In this document: piece by piece, positions 17,610-26,448 of the stretch
How positions within the stretch are numbered: the stretch's first letter is position 1
Layout: the number at the start of each line of letters is the position of its first letter
NCBI RefSeq assembly: GCF_014206875.1
Contig: NZ_JACIJO010000002.1
Span: forward strand, 124,001-188,000
Direction: 5' to 3'
Origin: Algoriphagus iocasae
Lineage (GTDB): Bacteria > Bacteroidota > Bacteroidia > Cytophagales > Cyclobacteriaceae
DNA: 64,000 nt
Program-made: the position numbers and the translations under genes
The notes under the pieces: generated by a model
Database searches by the model: none
What the model was told of the DNA's origin: nothing
What the model saw: the letters and a program-made list of their open reading frames with translations, nothing else

Positions 17610-19880
17610 ATGGATTACCTAGAAAGTCTTAACCCACCCCAACGTGAAGCTGTAGAACATACCGATGGTCCTGTGATGATTATCGCGGGTGCAGGTTCCG
17701 GAAAAACAAGGGTGCTTACATATAGAATTGCACATTTGATTTATGCCAAAGGTGTGGATGCGTTTAACATACTGTCGCTGACTTTTACCAATAAAGCAGC
17801 CAGTGAAATGAAGCATCGAATTGAGTCCTTGGCTGGACTCGAAGCCAGAAACACCTGGATGGGTACTTTTCACTCTGTTTTTGCGAAAATTCTTCGGGTA
17901 GAATCTGAGAAAATCGGTTATCCTTCCAATTTCACCATTTATGATGCAGATGACTCCAAATCACTGATTCGATCTATCGTGAAAGGCATGCACCTGGATG
18001 ATAAAGTCTATAAAGCAAACACCGTTCTTTCTAGAATTTCAGGTGCCAAAAACCGCTTGATTTCCTGGCAGGCTTATCAAAATGATCCTTTTGTCAAAGC
18101 TGATGATGAAGCTGCGATGAAACCTAAAATGGGTGAGATTTATCAGCGCTATCAAGAAAGGCTTTTCAAAGCCGGGGCGATGGATTTTGATGATTTGCTA
18201 TTCAATACCAATATCCTATTCCGCGATCATCTGGATGTTTTGAACAAATACCAACAGCGATTTAAATACATTATGGTGGATGAGTTTCAGGATACCAACG
18301 TTTCCCAGTACCTCATCACAAAAAAACTTGCTGCAGTACACCAGAACATCTGCGTGGTAGGTGACGATGCGCAGAGTATTTATGCCTTCCGAGGTGCTGA
18401 TATCCAAAATATCTTGAATTTCGAAAAGGACTACCCGGATCTATTCGTCGTGAAGTTGGAGCAAAACTACCGCTCCACCAAGACTATAGTAGAAGCTGCA
18501 AACTCCATCATTGACAAGAATAAAGCACAACTTAAGAAAGTCGTCTGGACCTCCAATCCTGATGGGGATCAAATAGAATTGATCAAAGCAAGCTCCGACA
18601 ATGAGGAAGGCCGAATCGTAGCCAGCACCATTTTCGAAGAAAAAAACAACAAGAAACTCAGCAATAATGACTTCGCGATTTTGTATCGGACCAACTCACA
18701 GTCCAGATCGATGGAAGAAGCGCTGAGAAAAATGAATCTAACTTATAAAATCGTCGGTGGGCTTTCTTTTTACCAAAGAAAGGAAATCAAAGATCTCATG
18801 GCCTACATGCGATTTACTGTTAATCCTGCGGATGAAGAAGCTTTTAAGCGAGTGATCAATTATCCAAAAAGAGGTGTCGGTGATACTTCTGTGGAGAAGA
18901 TGCTTGTTGCCGCCTATGAGCATGACATTCCATTGTGGGAAGTGGTAAGAAATGCCCACAGTTTCCTTCCGGGAAGAGCGGGTAATTCAGTGGATGATTT
19001 TGCCACGATGATTAAAGCTTTCCAAATCGAGGTGGAAAGAAAGGATGCTTTTGAGGCAGCAAATACGATTGCAAAGCAAAGTGGACTTCTTCGCGAACTT
19101 TATGAAGACAAAACGATTGAAGGTCTTAACCGCTATGAAAACGTCCAGGAACTCCTGAATGCCATCAAAGAATACGTGGATAATCCTGAGAATGAAGACA
19201 AAAGTCTGGGAGCTTTCCTTCAGGAAATCGCCTTGTTGACGGATAACGATCAGGATAAAGACCAGACCGAAGCAATTACTTTGATGACGATCCACTCCTC
19301 AAAAGGTCTGGAATTCAAACAGGTATTTGTGGTAGGTTTAGAAGAAGACTTGTTCCCTTCTCAAATGATGATGCAGAGCAGAGAGGATCTTGAGGAAGAA
19401 AGAAGATTGTTTTATGTGGCGACTACAAGAGCCATGGATAAATTATACTTTACCTACGCTTTGACACGTTATCGTTTTGGTAGATTGTTAAATTGTGAGC
19501 CTAGCCGCTTTTTGGAAGAAGTGGATCCAGCATGTATCAAAGTAAATAAACGTTTCGCCAGCAAAGATATGCCTGGAGCTTTCCGAAGGGAAGGATTGCC
19601 GGGAAGTTCTTCCTCCAATCCAGGATTTATTGGAATCAAAAAGAAACCAGAGACTAGGGTGCCAAGTACCATGAAGGTGCATACCCCAAGTCCTGATTTT
19701 AAACCTTCCAATACCAACAACCTAAGAGCGGAGCAGCTGGTAGAGCATCCCAAATTTGGATTTGGGAAAGTACAAAAAATTGAAACTGAAGGACTTAATA
19801 GAAAAGCAAGGATTCAATTCGAACATTTTGGAGAGAAAACATTATTACTTAGCTTTGCGAAGCTCAGAATTATAGACTAA
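17610..19880 (+). CDS. UvrD/PcrA-type 3'-5' DNA helicase
   Basis: 756 residues, superfamily 1A helicase. Motifs in order: Q motif LNPPQREAV (8-16), Walker A AGAGSGKT (26-33), TFTNKAASEMK (Ia), MVDEFQDTN (II), VVGDDAQSIYAFRGA (III), LEQNYRS (IV), MTIHSSKGLEF (V), VATTRAMDKLYF (VI). The C-terminus (GFGKVQKIETEG to LLSFAKLRII) is the Tudor-like RNA-polymerase-binding tail of PcrA/UvrD. Acts in nucleotide-excision and mismatch repair and in clearing protein roadblocks. UvrD and PcrA cannot be told apart by reading, so no symbol is given. Confidence 0.95.
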   Translation: MDYLESLNPPQREAVEHTDGPVMIIAGAGSGKTRVLTYRIAHLIYAKGVDAFNILSLTFTNKAASEMKHRIESLAGLEARNTWMGTFHSVFAKILRVESEKIGYPSNFTIYDADDSKSLIRSIVKGMHLDDKVYKANTVLSRISGAKNRLISWQAYQNDPFVKADDEAAMKPKMGEIYQRYQERLFKAGAMDFDDLLFNTNILFRDHLDVLNKYQQRFKYIMVDEFQDTNVSQYLITKKLAAVHQNICVVGDDAQSIYAFRGADIQNILNFEKDYPDLFVVKLEQNYRSTKTIVEAANSIIDKNKAQLKKVVWTSNPDGDQIELIKASSDNEEGRIVASTIFEEKNNKKLSNNDFAILYRTNSQSRSMEEALRKMNLTYKIVGGLSFYQRKEIKDLMAYMRFTVNPADEEAFKRVINYPKRGVGDTSVEKMLVAAYEHDIPLWEVVRNAHSFLPGRAGNSVDDFATMIKAFQIEVERKDAFEAANTIAKQSGLLRELYEDKTIEGLNRYENVQELLNAIKEYVDNPENEDKSLGAFLQEIALLTDNDQDKDQTEAITLMTIHSSKGLEFKQVFVVGLEEDLFPSQMMMQSREDLEEERRLFYVATTRAMDKLYFTYALTRYRFGRLLNCEPSRFLEEVDPACIKVNKRFASKDMPGAFRREGLPGSSSSNPGFIGIKKKPETRVPSTMKVHTPSPDFKPSNTNNLRAEQLVEHPKFGFGKVQKIETEGLNRKARIQFEHFGEKTLLLSFAKLRIID

Positions 19881-19946
19881 TCACCTGCCTTCCTGCCTTT
19901 TGGTATTTTTTTGCTACCTTTTACATATGCAAAAAAGGGAGGTCAC

Positions 19947-20606
19947 ATGGAGCAACTTGAACCTGACAAACAAAAACTCATTTTGAAAGAATACGGCAAA
20001 AACGTTCAACGTCTGGTTGATCATATCACAGGCATTGAAGACCGCGAAAAGCGCACCGCAAGTGCGTATACCGCTATAGAAATCATCAAGCAACTCAACC
20101 CATCTCTGAAGCAGGAAAATGATCAGAAACTTTGGGACGACTTGTACATCATGTCTGACTTTAAATTAGATGTGGACAGTCCATTCCCAATGCCTGAAAA
20201 AGAGCTTCTTGGAAAAAAGCCAGATCCTATCGGATATCCAAAAGGTGAAATCAAATTCAAGCATTATGGCAGAAACATTGAGAAGCTGATCGAAAATGCC
20301 ATCGATATTGAAAATGATGAGGAGCAGGAAGCGGCGATTATTTTCATCGGCCAGCTGATGAGAAGTTTCCATTCTACCTGGAACAGAGACAATTTTGATG
20401 ACGGGATTATCCTAGATGATATCAAAACCCTTTCCAAAGGAAAACTTCATATTGACTTGGAGAAAGTAAAGGAAAACGGACTTTTTGAATCCAATACCCG
20501 AAGAGATTTCAAACTTCCTTTGCAAGTGGAGCATACGCATAAAAACAAGCGTCCACACAACAACAAACGTCGCTCAAACAATCATAACAAAAAACGTAGA
20601 AATTAA
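19947..20606 (+). CDS. DUF4290 protein
   Basis: 219 residues. An upstream TTG would add 12 residues; ATG 19947 (MEQLEPDKQK) is chosen. Two similar halves are visible: KEYGKNVQRLVDHITGIEDR and KHYGRNIEKLIENAIDIEND each begin a helical segment, suggesting internal duplication. The C-terminus is very basic (His/Asn/Lys/Arg-rich, about 30 residues), perhaps for nucleic-acid or envelope binding. The family is conserved in Bacteroidota beside murA, and its stop overlaps the murA start (TAATG), which implies translational coupling and a possible cell-wall link. Function unknown. Confidence 0.85.
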   Translation: MEQLEPDKQKLILKEYGKNVQRLVDHITGIEDREKRTASAYTAIEIIKQLNPSLKQENDQKLWDDLYIMSDFKLDVDSPFPMPEKELLGKKPDPIGYPKGEIKFKHYGRNIEKLIENAIDIENDEEQEAAIIFIGQLMRSFHSTWNRDNFDDGIILDDIKTLSKGKLHIDLEKVKENGLFESNTRRDFKLPLQVEHTHKNKRPHNNKRRSNNHNKKRRN

Positions 20607-21913
20607 TGGCATCATTTCGGGTCAAAGGGGGAAATCACCTAAAAGGTGAAATCATCCCGCAGGGAGCGAAAAACGAAGCCTTGCAAATCCTTTGTGCAGT
20701 CCTTCTTACCTCTGAGGAGGTCACCATCCATAAAATTCCAAATATCCGTGACGTCAATAAATTGATCGAACTTTTAGGCGACATGGGTGTAAAAGTGACC
20801 AAACTAGGTCCTGAGTCTTATTCTTTCAAAGCTGACCAAGTAAATCTCGACTATCTGGAAACAGAAGATTTCTTGAAAAAAGCATCCTCACTTCGAGGTT
20901 CTGTGATGATTTTGGGTCCATTATTGGCAAGATTCGGAACAGGAAAACTGTCCAAGCCAGGAGGTGATAAAATCGGAAGAAGAAGGATGGATACCCACTT
21001 TTTCGGGTTCCAGAAACTCGGTGCAAAATTTCGCTACGATGCCAAAAATGAGATTTTCCATATTGACGGAAAAAACCTCAAAGGCTGCTACATGCTTCTT
21101 GACGAAGCTTCTGTAACCGGTACTGCAAATATCGTTATGGCTGCTGTCATGGCTGAAGGCACCACCACCATTTACAATGCCGCTTGTGAGCCATACTTGC
21201 AACAGCTTTGTGATATGCTGAATAGAATGGGTGCAAAAATCACCGGTGTTGGTTCCAATCTATTGAATATCGAAGGTGTAGATAAATTGGGTGGAACGGA
21301 GCATAAAATGCTTCCTGACATGATTGAGATCGGTTCATTTATTGGATTGGCTGCAATGACCCAATCAGAAATCACCATCAAAGATGCACAGGTTCACCGC
21401 TTGGGAATCATTCCGGAAACTTTCCGAAGAATGGGAATCAAGTTGGAAATCAAAGGTGATGACATCTTTATTCCAGCTCAAAAGCATTACGAAATCGAAA
21501 CATTTATCGATGGATCTATTCTGACTGTTGCTGATGCCATTTGGCCAGGTTTTACACCTGATCTTTTGAGTATTGTTTTGGTGACAGCCACTCAGGCAAA
21601 AGGAACTGTTTTGGTTCACCAAAAGATGTTTGAAAGCCGCTTGTTCTTTGTCGATAAATTGATCGACATGGGCGCACAGATTATTTTATGTGATCCACAC
21701 AGAGCAACAGTAATAGGATTGGATAGAAAATATCCATTGAGAGGCATAAGAATGACTTCGCCTGACATTAGAGCTGGGGTTTCATTGCTGATCGCCGCAC
21801 TTTCTGCCAATGGCACTTCGATCATTGATAATATCGAACAGATAGATCGAGGGTATCAGTTTATCGACGAAAGATTGAATGCTCTAGGAGCTGAAATCGA
21901 AAGAATTCCATAA
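20606..21913 (+). CDS. murA: UDP-N-acetylglucosamine 1-carboxyvinyltransferase
   Basis: 435 residues; transfers enolpyruvate from PEP to UDP-GlcNAc, the first committed step of peptidoglycan synthesis. Conserved features: KNEALQILCAVLL near 22, RGSVMILGPLLARFG, DEASVTGTANIVMAA, and PDIRAGVSLLIAAL. The loop residue that is cysteine in E. coli (Cys115, target of fosfomycin) is aspartate here, D121 in KPGGDKIGRR. Enzymes with Asp at this site stay active but are not alkylated by fosfomycin. Translationally coupled to DUF4290. Confidence 0.96.
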   Translation: MASFRVKGGNHLKGEIIPQGAKNEALQILCAVLLTSEEVTIHKIPNIRDVNKLIELLGDMGVKVTKLGPESYSFKADQVNLDYLETEDFLKKASSLRGSVMILGPLLARFGTGKLSKPGGDKIGRRRMDTHFFGFQKLGAKFRYDAKNEIFHIDGKNLKGCYMLLDEASVTGTANIVMAAVMAEGTTTIYNAACEPYLQQLCDMLNRMGAKITGVGSNLLNIEGVDKLGGTEHKMLPDMIEIGSFIGLAAMTQSEITIKDAQVHRLGIIPETFRRMGIKLEIKGDDIFIPAQKHYEIETFIDGSILTVADAIWPGFTPDLLSIVLVTATQAKGTVLVHQKMFESRLFFVDKLIDMGAQIILCDPHRATVIGLDRKYPLRGIRMTSPDIRAGVSLLIAALSANGTSIIDNIEQIDRGYQFIDERLNALGAEIERIP

Positions 21914-22037
21914 AAGAGGCTGTCTAAAAAGCCAAAAATTTGTCAGCCAGAGCGTAGTCGAAGGCTTAATTCATCGAAATTATTGACATTTCGACTTCGC
22001 TCAATGTGTCAAAAATCAATTATCAGACAGCCTCTTT
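21913..22037. repeat. Long inverted repeat (REP-like) after murA
   Basis: Perfect 13-base terminal arms AAAGAGGCTGTCT (21913-21925) and AGACAGCCTCTTT (22025-22037) enclose inner arms of the GAGCG-TAGTCGAAGG / TTCGACTTCGCTC type, a dispersed palindrome common in Bacteroidota. The left arm begins inside the murA stop codon; the right arm is followed by GTTTTT, so it may also terminate murA. Confidence 0.75.
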
Positions 22038-22057
22038 GTTTTTAATTTTGCTGCGTT

Positions 22058-23035
22058 TTGTTGGAAGAAATTTACATTAAGAGAAACCCGCCAGTTAATC
22101 TTCGGAAAGAGGATGAGCCATTATTTGTAAATTCTTATGAGGTGAAATTTCATATTCGCCCCATCCACCATCTGGAAAACGTAGCAGTCCTACAGGATAC
22201 AGTTTTTTCCCCTTCCCATTTTAGTTTTTACGCAACCCACACGCATGTGAATTCTTTGGGAAAACTTCCCTTAGGGAAACGCATCGTTTATTGTGCGCTG
22301 AAAAAATGGCGAACCATCCAGCATGGGATTTGGATCAAAGACGAATGGAGTGCCAACTATTTTCATTGGATGACTGATTGTCTTCCCAGACTTTGGCTAG
22401 GCCTAAACACCGGAATTTCAAACCGTGTCATACTTCATGACTCTTATCAAAGACTTCCTTACGTGACCCAAAGTCTTGAACTTTTGGGAATTCAACCTGT
22501 CTATTATAAATCCCATGAAAATCTATGGGTGAAAAATCTGGTTTTGACCCCGAGGACCTCCACGTTCCCTAATTTTCATGAAGAGCTAACCCGTAAAACC
22601 AGAGAGAAATTAAGTGTCAGCCCGGAAAAAGAACCTTTCCGAAAGGTGTATATCAGCAGAAAGTTTGCCCCTAAACGTAAAACCCACAATGAAATCGATG
22701 TGGAGCTGCTGATGATCAGGCATGGTTTCGAGGTGGTTTATACAGAAAAACTGAGCTTAAAAGAACAGATCAAACTCATGTCAGAAACCAAAATTTTGGT
22801 TTCACTTCATGGAGCGGCATTGACCAACATGCTTTTTCTCCCAAAGGGGAGTAAAATAATAGAGTTGAGAAATCAGGGCGATGCAGAAACCCAATGCTAT
22901 TATAATTTAGCGAACGCTTTGAAACTCCCCTACTATTACACTCTAAATCAAGGAGATAGCAAAGACACAATCATGTGTGATTTTACAGTGGATTTAAAAG
23001 CCCTGGAAGAAACGCTTTTACAACTTAAGGATTAA
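22058..23035 (+). CDS. Glycosyltransferase family 61 (DUF563) protein
   Basis: About 325 residues, cytoplasmic. GT61 features: NYFHWMTDCLPRLW near residue 100, RKVYISRKFAPKRKTHNE, and SLHGAALTNMLFLPKGSKI in the C-terminal half, followed by IELRNQGD. No ATG exists before residue ~103, while the frame is open only from 22046; the start is therefore TTG 22058 or TTG 22061. Family members add sugars to surface polysaccharides or glycoproteins; the acceptor is unknown. It follows the REP-like repeat after murA, so it is probably transcribed separately. Confidence 0.85.
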   Translation: MLEEIYIKRNPPVNLRKEDEPLFVNSYEVKFHIRPIHHLENVAVLQDTVFSPSHFSFYATHTHVNSLGKLPLGKRIVYCALKKWRTIQHGIWIKDEWSANYFHWMTDCLPRLWLGLNTGISNRVILHDSYQRLPYVTQSLELLGIQPVYYKSHENLWVKNLVLTPRTSTFPNFHEELTRKTREKLSVSPEKEPFRKVYISRKFAPKRKTHNEIDVELLMIRHGFEVVYTEKLSLKEQIKLMSETKILVSLHGAALTNMLFLPKGSKIIELRNQGDAETQCYYNLANALKLPYYYTLNQGDSKDTIMCDFTVDLKALEETLLQLKD

Positions 23036-23113
23036 ATAAATTTCCCTTTCTCAATCCATCTTTCCTTCTCATTTTTTTTGGTAAATTCCTAGTCTCAATT
23101 GCCAAAATAACCT

Positions 23114-24832
23114 ATGACGAAGAAAAAGCTCCGTAGCCAAGAATGGTACGGTAGAACCGGAAAAGACGGTTTCATTTATAGATCTTGGATGAAAAACCAA
23201 GGTTTCCCGCATCACCTTTTTGAAGGTGAAAAGCCCGTAATCGGAATCTGTAATACCTGGTCCGAACTCACTCCCTGCAATGCTCATTTCAGAGATTTAG
23301 CCGAAGCCTTAAAACGTGGAATCTGGGAGGCTGGAGGATTTCCTTTGGAATTCCCAGTGATGTCCTTGGGAGAATGCTCTATCAAACCCACGGCCATGCT
23401 ATTCCGAAATCTTGCCAGTATGGATGTGGAAGAAAGCATCCGGGCAAATCCCATGGATGGGGTAGTCCTGATGTGCGGATGTGATAAAACGACTCCATCT
23501 TTGGTCATGGGAGCAGCTTCTGTCGATATTCCGGCACTGGTTGTATCCGGTGGACCGATGCTCGTCGGTCGATTTAAAGGAAAGAAAATAGGCACCTCCG
23601 ATGTCTGGAGATTTGCTGAAGATTTTAAAACAGGAAAACTTTCTCAGGAAGATTTTATAGAAGCTGAGGCAGCCATGTCTCGTTCTGTGGGCCATTGTGC
23701 CCCGATGGGCACCGCCTCTACGATGGCAGCAATGGTAGAATCATTGGGTCTGGCACTTCCGGATAACGCGACAATTCCAGCGGCAGATTCCAGAAGAAAA
23801 GTTCTGGCTCATATGGCCGGAATGCGAATCGTGGAAATGGTCAACGAGGATCTGAAAATGAGTAAAATCCTGACAAGAAAAGCATTCGAAAACTCCATTA
23901 TGGTCAATGCCGCTCTAGGAGGATCTACGAATTTTATCCTTCACCTGACTGCCATTGCAAAAAGAATCGGAGTAGAAATAGACCTCACTGATTTTGATCA
24001 TTTCTCTTCCAAAATACCTTTGATCGCCAATGTCCAGCCATCAGGCGAACACTGGGTGGAAGATTTATTTTATGCCGGCGGACTTCCTGCTGTGATGAAA
24101 GAAATGGAGAAACATCTTCATACAGATGCCATCACTGTAAACGGAAAAACTATCGGTGAAAATATCAATAAAGCTGAATGTTATGACCGAAACCTGATTG
24201 GTACCATGGAAAAACCAATTAAGCCAGACTCGGGAATCGCTGTTCTGAAAGGAAATCTTTGTCCAAACGGTGCGGTAATCAAACCATCAGCTGCAAGTCC
24301 TCACTTATTGACGCATACAGGCAAAGCCGTAGTTTTTGAAACCATTGATGAGTACAAAGCCAAGATAGATGATCCAAATTTGGACATCGATGAAAACTCT
24401 ATCATGGTCATGAAAAACGTAGGACCAAAAGGTTATCCTGGAATGCCGGAAGTAGGCAATATGACGCTTCCTAAAAAGATCCTAGATAAAGGAATTAAAG
24501 ACATGGTCAGAATTTCTGATGGTCGAATGAGTGGAACAGGTTACGGAACAGTGATTCTGCACGTTTCTCCTGAATCTGCTATTGGCGGACCACTTGCCTT
24601 GGTCAAAACAGGAGATTTGATCGAACTGAATGTACCAAATAGAACCTTGAATCTGTTGATTTCGGATGAGGAGTTTGCAAAGCGTAAAGCTGAATTTAAG
24701 CCAACTCAGCTACCGTATGAACGTGGCTATGTGAATTTGTTCCTGGACAAAGTAAATCAGGCACATGAAGGCGTGGACTTCGATTTTCTACAGGGAAGCT
24801 CTGGTTCGGAAGTGAAAAGAGACTCGCATTAA
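23114..24832 (+). CDS. IlvD/Edd-family dehydratase, pentonate (L-arabonate/D-xylonate) type
   Basis: 572 residues. Iron-sulfur ligands C55 (LTPCN), C123 (CGCDKTTPS) and C195 (GHCAPMGTAST) match the spacing of [2Fe-2S] sugar-acid dehydratases rather than the branched-chain IlvD. ADSRRK, GGSTNFILHLTAI and SDGRMSGTGYGTVI are family motifs. The reaction is dehydration of a pentonate or related aldonic acid to its 2-keto-3-deoxy form. The SDR gene 6 bases downstream would act in the same pathway, oxidising a sugar or a deoxy-keto acid. True substrate not determined; a role in valine/isoleucine synthesis is less likely because no other ilv gene is near. Confidence 0.85.
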   Translation: MTKKKLRSQEWYGRTGKDGFIYRSWMKNQGFPHHLFEGEKPVIGICNTWSELTPCNAHFRDLAEALKRGIWEAGGFPLEFPVMSLGECSIKPTAMLFRNLASMDVEESIRANPMDGVVLMCGCDKTTPSLVMGAASVDIPALVVSGGPMLVGRFKGKKIGTSDVWRFAEDFKTGKLSQEDFIEAEAAMSRSVGHCAPMGTASTMAAMVESLGLALPDNATIPAADSRRKVLAHMAGMRIVEMVNEDLKMSKILTRKAFENSIMVNAALGGSTNFILHLTAIAKRIGVEIDLTDFDHFSSKIPLIANVQPSGEHWVEDLFYAGGLPAVMKEMEKHLHTDAITVNGKTIGENINKAECYDRNLIGTMEKPIKPDSGIAVLKGNLCPNGAVIKPSAASPHLLTHTGKAVVFETIDEYKAKIDDPNLDIDENSIMVMKNVGPKGYPGMPEVGNMTLPKKILDKGIKDMVRISDGRMSGTGYGTVILHVSPESAIGGPLALVKTGDLIELNVPNRTLNLLISDEEFAKRKAEFKPTQLPYERGYVNLFLDKVNQAHEGVDFDFLQGSSGSEVKRDSH

Positions 24833-24838
24833 ATCAGT

Positions 24839-25600
24839 ATGAGGACTAAAAAAACGGCAATCATCACAGGGGCAGGCCAAGGAATTGGCCTTGCCATTGC
24901 GGAAAAACTTGCCGCAGAAAGCATCAATTTAGTTCTAAATGACCTGGAAGAAGGGTTAATTACCGATGCCTGCAAAAGGATTTCGCATGTACATGGGATG
25001 AATGCTGTGGCAGTTCCTGGTGATTCGAGTAAGCAGGAAGTAATCAATGAAATGATAGAAGCTGCGATCACCAATTTTGGCACTGTGGATATTGTTGTGG
25101 CCAATGCAGGGATTACGCTCTTTGGAAATTTCCTGGAATACTCCCGCGATGATTTCATGGAAGTCATGCGTGTCAACCAAGCAGGAACTTTCTTTCTGAC
25201 TCAGGCTGCTGCTTTGATTATGAAAAATCAGGAAAAGGGAGGAGCAATTCTTTTGACTTCCTCCGTGACTGCACATCAGAGTCATGAAAACTTGGCTGCC
25301 TATGCCATGAGCAAAGCTGCCATAGAAATGCTGGCCAAAAATCTGGTATTGGAGTTAGCTCCCTTGGGAATCAGAATTAATACCGTGGCACCGGGAGCCA
25401 CCATGACCAACCGTACGGCCATGGATCCCAACTATGAAAAAACATGGTCGAATTTGACACCGATGGGAAGGCCTGCTTCACCTGAGGATATTGCAGCGGC
25501 CGCAGCATTTTTGGTTTCTGATAATGCCAGGCATATCACTGGACAAACTTTGGTAGTGGATGGAGGCTGGACGAGTATCAGTCCTTCTCCTTATGACTGA
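24839..25600 (+). CDS. Short-chain dehydrogenase/reductase (sugar dehydrogenase-like)
   Basis: 253 residues. NAD(P)-binding TGAGQGIG near 11-18, NAG in VVANAGITLFG, catalytic Ser in LLTSSVTA, Y-x3-K in YAMSK, and the PGATMTNRT loop. The C-terminus GQTLVVDGGW is typical of classical SDRs. It follows the dehydratase by 6 bases and is surely in the same operon; a glucose/xylose or 2-keto-3-deoxy-pentonate dehydrogenase role is inferred from that. Confidence 0.88.
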   Translation: MRTKKTAIITGAGQGIGLAIAEKLAAESINLVLNDLEEGLITDACKRISHVHGMNAVAVPGDSSKQEVINEMIEAAITNFGTVDIVVANAGITLFGNFLEYSRDDFMEVMRVNQAGTFFLTQAAALIMKNQEKGGAILLTSSVTAHQSHENLAAYAMSKAAIEMLAKNLVLELAPLGIRINTVAPGATMTNRTAMDPNYEKTWSNLTPMGRPASPEDIAAAAAFLVSDNARHITGQTLVVDGGWTSISPSPYD

Positions 25601-25660
25601 AAATCGGAATCTTGTTTCCATTCCCTCCAAAATTCAATTAGTCTAAAAACGCCATTTTGA

Positions 25661-25860
25661 CCGTCATTGCGAGGAGGAACGACGAAGCAATCTCGTTTTA
25701 TTCAACTGGATTGCCACGTCGTCTTACCTCCTCCCTGCCTACCGGAAGGCAGGCTCGCAATGACGGTGCTATTAAATTTCAAATTAAGAACGATCGTTCA
25801 GCCTCGGTTTGTGTCTTCACAAACCGAAACAATTTGCTCTGTGGAGACCCAGGCCACGGC
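25661..25860. repeat. Composite palindromic repeat, copy A
   Basis: Starts with a long hairpin 25661-25766 with 13-base ends CCGTCATTGCGAG / CTCGCAATGACGG and inner arms around GGAACGACGAAGCAATC and GATTGCCACGTCGTC. A second unit follows at 25800-25860 with the palindrome CGGTTTGTG-TCTT-CACAAACCG and a GGCCACGGC end. No gene: the frames crossing it are translations of repeat. A shorter version recurs at 26224-26357. Confidence 0.85.
25734..25753. repeat. 20-bp nested hairpin insert, copy 1
   Basis: CCTGCCT-ACCGGA-AGGCAGG lies inside the right arm of the long hairpin, between CCTC and CTCGC. The same element occurs at 26241-26260 and 33123-33142. Confidence 0.85.
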
Positions 25861-25935
25861 TATTGGGAGGAGGTAATAGGTCGTTATTAACACAAGAATT
25901 GCTGACTTGGACTGATCGCCATTGGGGATATGTGG

Positions 25936-26029
25936 TTTTTGGTACGAAGCCGCAACCGTTAAGAAAATCGGCTAGCTCGCGAGCTTCGAGCGAGATCCGC
26001 CGATTTTTAGGTGAGGCAAGTACCAAAAA
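25936..26029. repeat. 94-bp nested palindrome
   Basis: Outer arms TTTTTGGTAC / GTACCAAAAA, middle arms AAAATCGGC (25964-25972) / GCCGATTTT (25999-26007), and an inner GCTCGCGAGC/GCGAG core. It is followed by a 9-bp hairpin (TTACTTTTT/AAAAAGTAA) near 26104-26128. Intergenic repeat material; no gene recognised in 25601-26448. Confidence 0.8.
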
Positions 26030-26223
26030 TCAAATCAGTGAAGAATTGCCATTATTTCCTTTATCATTGACTGATTTGAAACATAGACCCTGGCAAAGGC
26101 TTTTGTTACTTTTTGCCTGTAAAAAGTAAATAAGAAACATGCTGAGATTGTTTAAAATTGAAATCCGGATAGTTTAAGGGAGTTCCTCCAAAATTCATTT
26201 CACCGACAAAACGACATTTTTTT

Positions 26224-26357
26224 CCATCATTGCGAGCCTCCCTGTCTACCGGAAGGCAGGCTCGCAATGACGGTGCTATCAAGTTTAGATTCCCTCAGCC
26301 TCGGTTTGTGTCTTCACAAACCGAAACAAATATGTCCTGTGAAGACACAGGCCACGG
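26224..26357. repeat. Composite palindromic repeat, copy B (shortened)
   Basis: Matches copy A: CATTGCGAG / CTCGCAATGACGG ends, GGTGCTAT junction, CAGCCTCGGTTTGTGTCTTC, and GGCCACGGC. The whole middle of the long hairpin is missing, so here its ends directly enclose the 20-bp insert. Confidence 0.8.
26241..26260. repeat. 20-bp nested hairpin insert, copy 2
   Basis: CCTGTCT-ACCGGA-AGGCAGG, one base different from the other two copies (a G-U pair in RNA). Confidence 0.8.
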
Positions 26358-26448
26358 CAATAAAAACGGATTACATCAAATTATTTCGCTAATAATTAAA
26401 AACAAATCGAATTCATAGTAACTTATATACTTTGAAAAACAACACACT

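Noticed and set aside
25657..26129. Small plus-strand proteins of 60-106 residues
   Set aside because: They translate the nested palindromes (the repeated SLPTGRQA-like string comes from the 20-bp hairpin) and have no other support.
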